The position numbers and the translations under genes are program-made. Below the pieces are notes generated by a model that had not been told where the DNA came from, did no database searches, and worked only from the letters and a program-made list of their open reading frames with translations. Source: Terriglobus roseus (GTDB lineage Bacteria; Acidobacteriota; Terriglobia; Terriglobales; Acidobacteriaceae). From it: DNA of 64,000 bases. Below are positions 61,280-64,000 of the stretch, one piece after another. Within the stretch, counting starts at the first letter, position 1; the number at the start of each line of letters is the position of its first letter. The stretch lies in contig NZ_LT629690.1 of assembly GCF_900102185.1 (NCBI RefSeq), positions 4,526,001-4,590,000 on the forward strand, read 5' to 3'.

Positions 61280-62689
61280 CTACGTGGTGCGGAAGAGGGC
61301 CTTGAAGCCGTAGTCCATGTGTTGCTGGATGTGGCAGTGAAAGAGCGAGAGGCCGGACTGATCTGCGGTGAAGTCGACGACGGCGCGACCGTAGTAGGGG
61401 ACGACGACTGTGTCCTTCATAAGGCCGCCCATTTTTTTGCCGTTCATCTCAACGACTTCCCACAGGTGGCGGTGCAGGTGCATGGGGTGCGCGTCGTCGG
61501 TCCAGTTGCGCATGATGAGGCGGTAACGCTCGCCGCGCTGAAGTACGAATTCGTTTTCGTGTGGGTAGGGCTTGCCGTTGATGGTCCACACGTTGAATTT
61601 GCCCATGCCGCGCGGCAGTTTCTCAAAGTGCATGTCGATGACGTTCTTCGGAACAGGTTGCGTGGATTGCGGCAAGGCGAAGTGGGTGTAGTCCCAAAGC
61701 TCTTTCTTGGGATCGATCCATTTGGGCTGGTTCTTGAGCCCGGCGTACTCCACAATGCAGCCAAGACCACCTTCGCGCACCATCTTCTCCGTGCCGCCCA
61801 GAATCCATACGCCGGGGTTGTTCATGATGACTTCCACGTCGGCTCGTTCACCTGCACCCAAAAACACGCTGCTGCGATCTGCTGGCTTCGGTACGGGGTT
61901 GCCGTCGAGGCCGATGACACGCATGGTGTGGCCCGCGAGTGCGACGCGACGATTCTCAATGGGGCTGGCGTTGCAAAAGTGAATCAGCAGCTTCTGCCCC
62001 TGTTTCACGCGGATGGGATCGCCTGCGCCTAACGCTTTGTCGTTGATGCTGTAGGCGACGGAGACGACTTCCAGGCCGTTGGGATCGGTGTTGATCTTCG
62101 GCGGCTTTTCGAGCATGGGTGCGTCGTGGGTGTCGTCGTCATCGTCTTCCATGCTGCCGGAGAAGAACGGCTCCCAGTCGCGCAGGGTGAGGAAGAGTTC
62201 CTGGTCGTAACTGCCTTTGTCGTTGCCGTCTTCCACGTACACGAGGCCGAACTGGCCGGTATAGCCGCCTTTGTGCAGGTCGTCCATGGCCATGGCGTGC
62301 GAGTGGTACCAGCGCAGGCCGGATGGGCCGGGTGTAAACGTGACGCGGCGGTGCCCGTGTGGCGGAACGACGGGCGATTGTTCTTCCTCGGTGCCGTCAG
62401 CCTCGGCGGGGATGATCATGCCGTGCCAATGGACGAGTTCTGGTGTGTCAGTTTCGTTAAATATGTCGACCGTGACAGGCTTGCCTGCCTTCATCCGAAG
62501 CAAGGGGCCGGGGGCCGAACCGTTGTACCCGATGGTGGAGATGGATCGCTGCGGGTCCAGGTCAACCTGCACGGGCGCGATACGGAGTTCAAAATCGGCT
62601 TTGGGCTGTTGTGCGAATAGGGGCAACGGCCGCGCCAGATGGCCGAGTGTGGCGAGCGAGCCCATCTTCAGAAGGTGGCGCCGGTCCAA
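61280..62689 (-). CDS. Multicopper oxidase, Tat-exported
   Basis: A 469-residue periplasmic copper enzyme with a Tat-like start (RRHLLKM) and all copper ligands: HWHG, HSHAMAMDD, HPMHLHRHLWEV and HCHIQQHMDYG near the C-terminus. An Asp-run MEDDDDDTHD sits at residues ~186-195. TTG at 62689 with GAGG six bases before is used. Such CueO/copper oxidase-like enzymes oxidise Cu(I) or phenolics; the precise substrate is unknown. The His/Met-rich binding strip typical of CueO is not evident. Confidence 0.94.
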   Translation of the reverse strand: MDRRHLLKMGSLATLGHLARPLPLFAQQPKADFELRIAPVQVDLDPQRSISTIGYNGSAPGPLLRMKAGKPVTVDIFNETDTPELVHWHGMIIPAEADGTEEEQSPVVPPHGHRRVTFTPGPSGLRWYHSHAMAMDDLHKGGYTGQFGLVYVEDGNDKGSYDQELFLTLRDWEPFFSGSMEDDDDDTHDAPMLEKPPKINTDPNGLEVVSVAYSINDKALGAGDPIRVKQGQKLLIHFCNASPIENRRVALAGHTMRVIGLDGNPVPKPADRSSVFLGAGERADVEVIMNNPGVWILGGTEKMVREGGLGCIVEYAGLKNQPKWIDPKKELWDYTHFALPQSTQPVPKNVIDMHFEKLPRGMGKFNVWTINGKPYPHENEFVLQRGERYRLIMRNWTDDAHPMHLHRHLWEVVEMNGKKMGGLMKDTVVVPYYGRAVVDFTADQSGLSLFHCHIQQHMDYGFKALFRTT

Positions 62690-62891
62690 GGCTACCTCAC
62701 ATTTCTTTAGAAATGCCGCTCACGTGCCGGGTGGCTGCATCGTCTCATGCGCCAGATAGTCGCTGCAACTGTTTCAACGACACTGCAACCACTGCGCGGT
62801 GTCGTCCGTCTGTATCGGTAAGACGCACGCGATTTCTGTTAGTCTCAGCCGCACAAGCACGCACACCGCTTTTGTTGGAGGACGCCTCCCG

Positions 62892-63695
62892 ATGAAGCTT
62901 TCGCGCATTGCATTGCTCGCCGCCCTGGGCGGAACCGTGTGTGCTGTTGGCGTTCGTGCGTGGCAGCGTGTGGGCAACTTCGGTTTTGGTAGTGACGATT
63001 CGCCTTCCAACGTGAAGTCAGAGTTCTACTGGTCGCGATTGTCGTATGCGTCGTCCCTCTCCAGCTACGGCGGCTATGGCGGCGGCTACTTCGGACGCTA
63101 TTCCTGGGCGCGTGATTATCCCAAGGCAGACCGGCAGTTTCTGATTGCTATGCATCGGTTGACGCGCATTGATGGGCGTCCGTATGAGCAGGTAGTGAAC
63201 CTGGATTCCGACGAAATCTTCAACTATCCGTGGATTTACGCGGTGCAGGTGCAGACGTGGAGCTTCACAGATGATGAGGCGAAGCGGCTGCACGACTATC
63301 TGCTGAAGGGTGGCTTCCTGATGGTGGATGACTTCCACGGCACCGACGATTGGGACAACTTTATGCGCGGCATGCGGCAGGTGCTGCCAGACAGCCCCGT
63401 GGAAGATCTGCAATCGAATGATGAAATCTTTCACACGCTGTACGACGTGGATGACAAGATGCAGATTCCCGGCGAGCATTACATCCGCACGCATCGCACC
63501 TATGAAAAGGATGGCTATCAGCCGAAGTGGCGTGCCATCCGCGATAAAGATGGCCGCATTATGGTGGCCATCTGCCACAACATGCACCTTGGCGATGCGT
63601 GGGAGTGGGCCGATGATCCTTACTATCCTGAACCGTTTGCCTCCATGGCGTTTCGCGTGGGGCTGGACTACATCCTGTATGGCATGACGCACTGA
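62892..63695 (+). CDS. DUF4159 domain secreted protein
   Basis: A 267-residue protein with a signal peptide (MKLSRIALLAALGGTVCAVG). The DUF4159 core is YPWIYAVQVQTWSFTDDEAKRLHDYLLKGGFLMVDDFHG (partly quoted): a Rossmann-like fold with GGFLMVDDFHG. A Tyr/Gly-rich linker (YGGYGGGYF) lies near residue 60. DUF4159 proteins usually sit in MoxR-DUF58-BatA-VWA clusters. GGAGG precedes the ATG. The following partial gene at 63711 fits such a cluster. Confidence 0.92.
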   Translation: MKLSRIALLAALGGTVCAVGVRAWQRVGNFGFGSDDSPSNVKSEFYWSRLSYASSLSSYGGYGGGYFGRYSWARDYPKADRQFLIAMHRLTRIDGRPYEQVVNLDSDEIFNYPWIYAVQVQTWSFTDDEAKRLHDYLLKGGFLMVDDFHGTDDWDNFMRGMRQVLPDSPVEDLQSNDEIFHTLYDVDDKMQIPGEHYIRTHRTYEKDGYQPKWRAIRDKDGRIMVAICHNMHLGDAWEWADDPYYPEPFASMAFRVGLDYILYGMTH

Positions 63696-63710
63696 GGCGC
63701 TCTCCCAAAC

Positions 63711-64000
63711 ATGTTTCCGCTGCTCTTCAAGTATCCGAGTACGGTGTTTGCGAAGGGACATCTTGTGTTCCTGTCGCGGTGGCCTGTGTGGCTGCTGCCG
63801 TTGCTCGTGGTGTTGGCAGTAGTTGGTCTTGGCGTATTGATTCGTTATCGTCTGCGGCAGATCAAGCCGTATCGCAACGAAACTCCGGCAATGACACATC
63901 GGCGTGCGTGGAGCGTGTGGGCGCTGCAGTCAGCTCTGGTGGCCTTGATTCTTCTGTTGCTGTGGCAGCCCGCGTTGTCGGTTGCGGAATTGAGTTCACA
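63711..64000 (+). CDS. Membrane protein, likely BatA/VWA-cluster component (3' end outside window)
   Basis: 96 codons open to the end of the window. MFPLLFKYPSTVFAKGHLVFL, then two strongly hydrophobic helices: WLLPLLVVLAVVGLGVLI and VWALQSALVALILLLLWQPA, with a Q/P-rich short loop between. This is the usual start of BatA/aerotolerance-like or glutamine-amidotransferase-like membrane proteins that follow DUF4159 genes. Sixteen bases after the DUF4159 stop, so one operon. Assignment depends on sequence beyond the edge. Confidence 0.6.
   Translation, partial: MFPLLFKYPSTVFAKGHLVFLSRWPVWLLPLLVVLAVVGLGVLIRYRLRQIKPYRNETPAMTHRRAWSVWALQSALVALILLLLWQPALSVAELSS

Overview
The window reads as an ordinary stretch of chromosome from a Gram-negative soil acidobacterium, most likely family Acidobacteriaceae (Terriglobus/Granulicella/Edaphobacter-like). 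The evidence is a roughly 60 % GC, densely coding sequence; a TIGR03435-family protein (51615-52385), a family largely confined to Acidobacteria; many secreted enzymes with signal peptides for plant or microbial polymers (GH28, DUF1080, DUF6807, carboxylesterase); and LPS genes (waaA, lpxK, a heptosyltransferase). Genus assignment is inference. I saw no phage, insertion sequence, CRISPR array, rRNA or tRNA.

Layout. 1-9.7 kb: truncated carboxylesterase, NAD-binding protein, secreted NUP-type nucleoside-binding protein, Crp/Fnr regulator, then a minus-strand run of an LexA-binding-type membrane hydrolase, a DUF6580 membrane protein, a small membrane protein, queD and queE (7-deazaguanine/queuosine precursors), followed by ligA. 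9.8-19.5 kb: a tiny secreted peptide, a divergent TetR/EmrB-type efflux pair with two operator-like palindromes, a transglutaminase-like protein, a Gln-variant B3 metallo-beta-lactamase, a secreted formamidase-like protein, a GDSL hydrolase, a sugar isomerase-like protein, and a divergent quinone-reductase/HxlR pair flanked by near-identical terminators, plus a 30-residue membrane peptide.

19.7-35 kb: asnS; ddl plus a cupin gene; a Gfo/Idh/MocA plus DUF6807 sugar operon; xth; a TfoX-N protein; lysC; an M28 peptidase; an aldo/keto reductase; trmFO; a tyrosine/glycine-rich 66-residue protein; a GNAT acetyltransferase; and a secreted acidic-tailed protein. 35-44.4 kb is a long plus-strand run: waaA-lpxK-heptosyltransferase (LPS inner core), a membrane methyltransferase, DUF3108, HIT, an OPT transporter with two coupled downstream genes, and a secreted protein.

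45-64 kb: a mercuric-reductase-like flavoprotein, AlkA-type glycosylase, TauE/SafE exporter, GH28 pectinase, DUF885 protein, TIGR03435, a DUF2251-like protein, two convergent polytopic glycosyltransferases, acpP-fabF, a membrane diguanylate cyclase lacking the inhibitory site, rmuC, a DUF1080 protein, a multicopper oxidase, and the first two genes of a DUF4159/VWA-type cluster running off the end.

The most notable observations are regulatory or small: paired TetR operator-like palindromes, the palindrome-rich qorB/hxlR promoter with matched flanking terminators, an AAACGTTT site before two sugar-degradation genes, several genes under 70 codons, and the DUF6580-queD-queE neighbourhood. I found nothing that I can defend as a wholly new multi-gene system.
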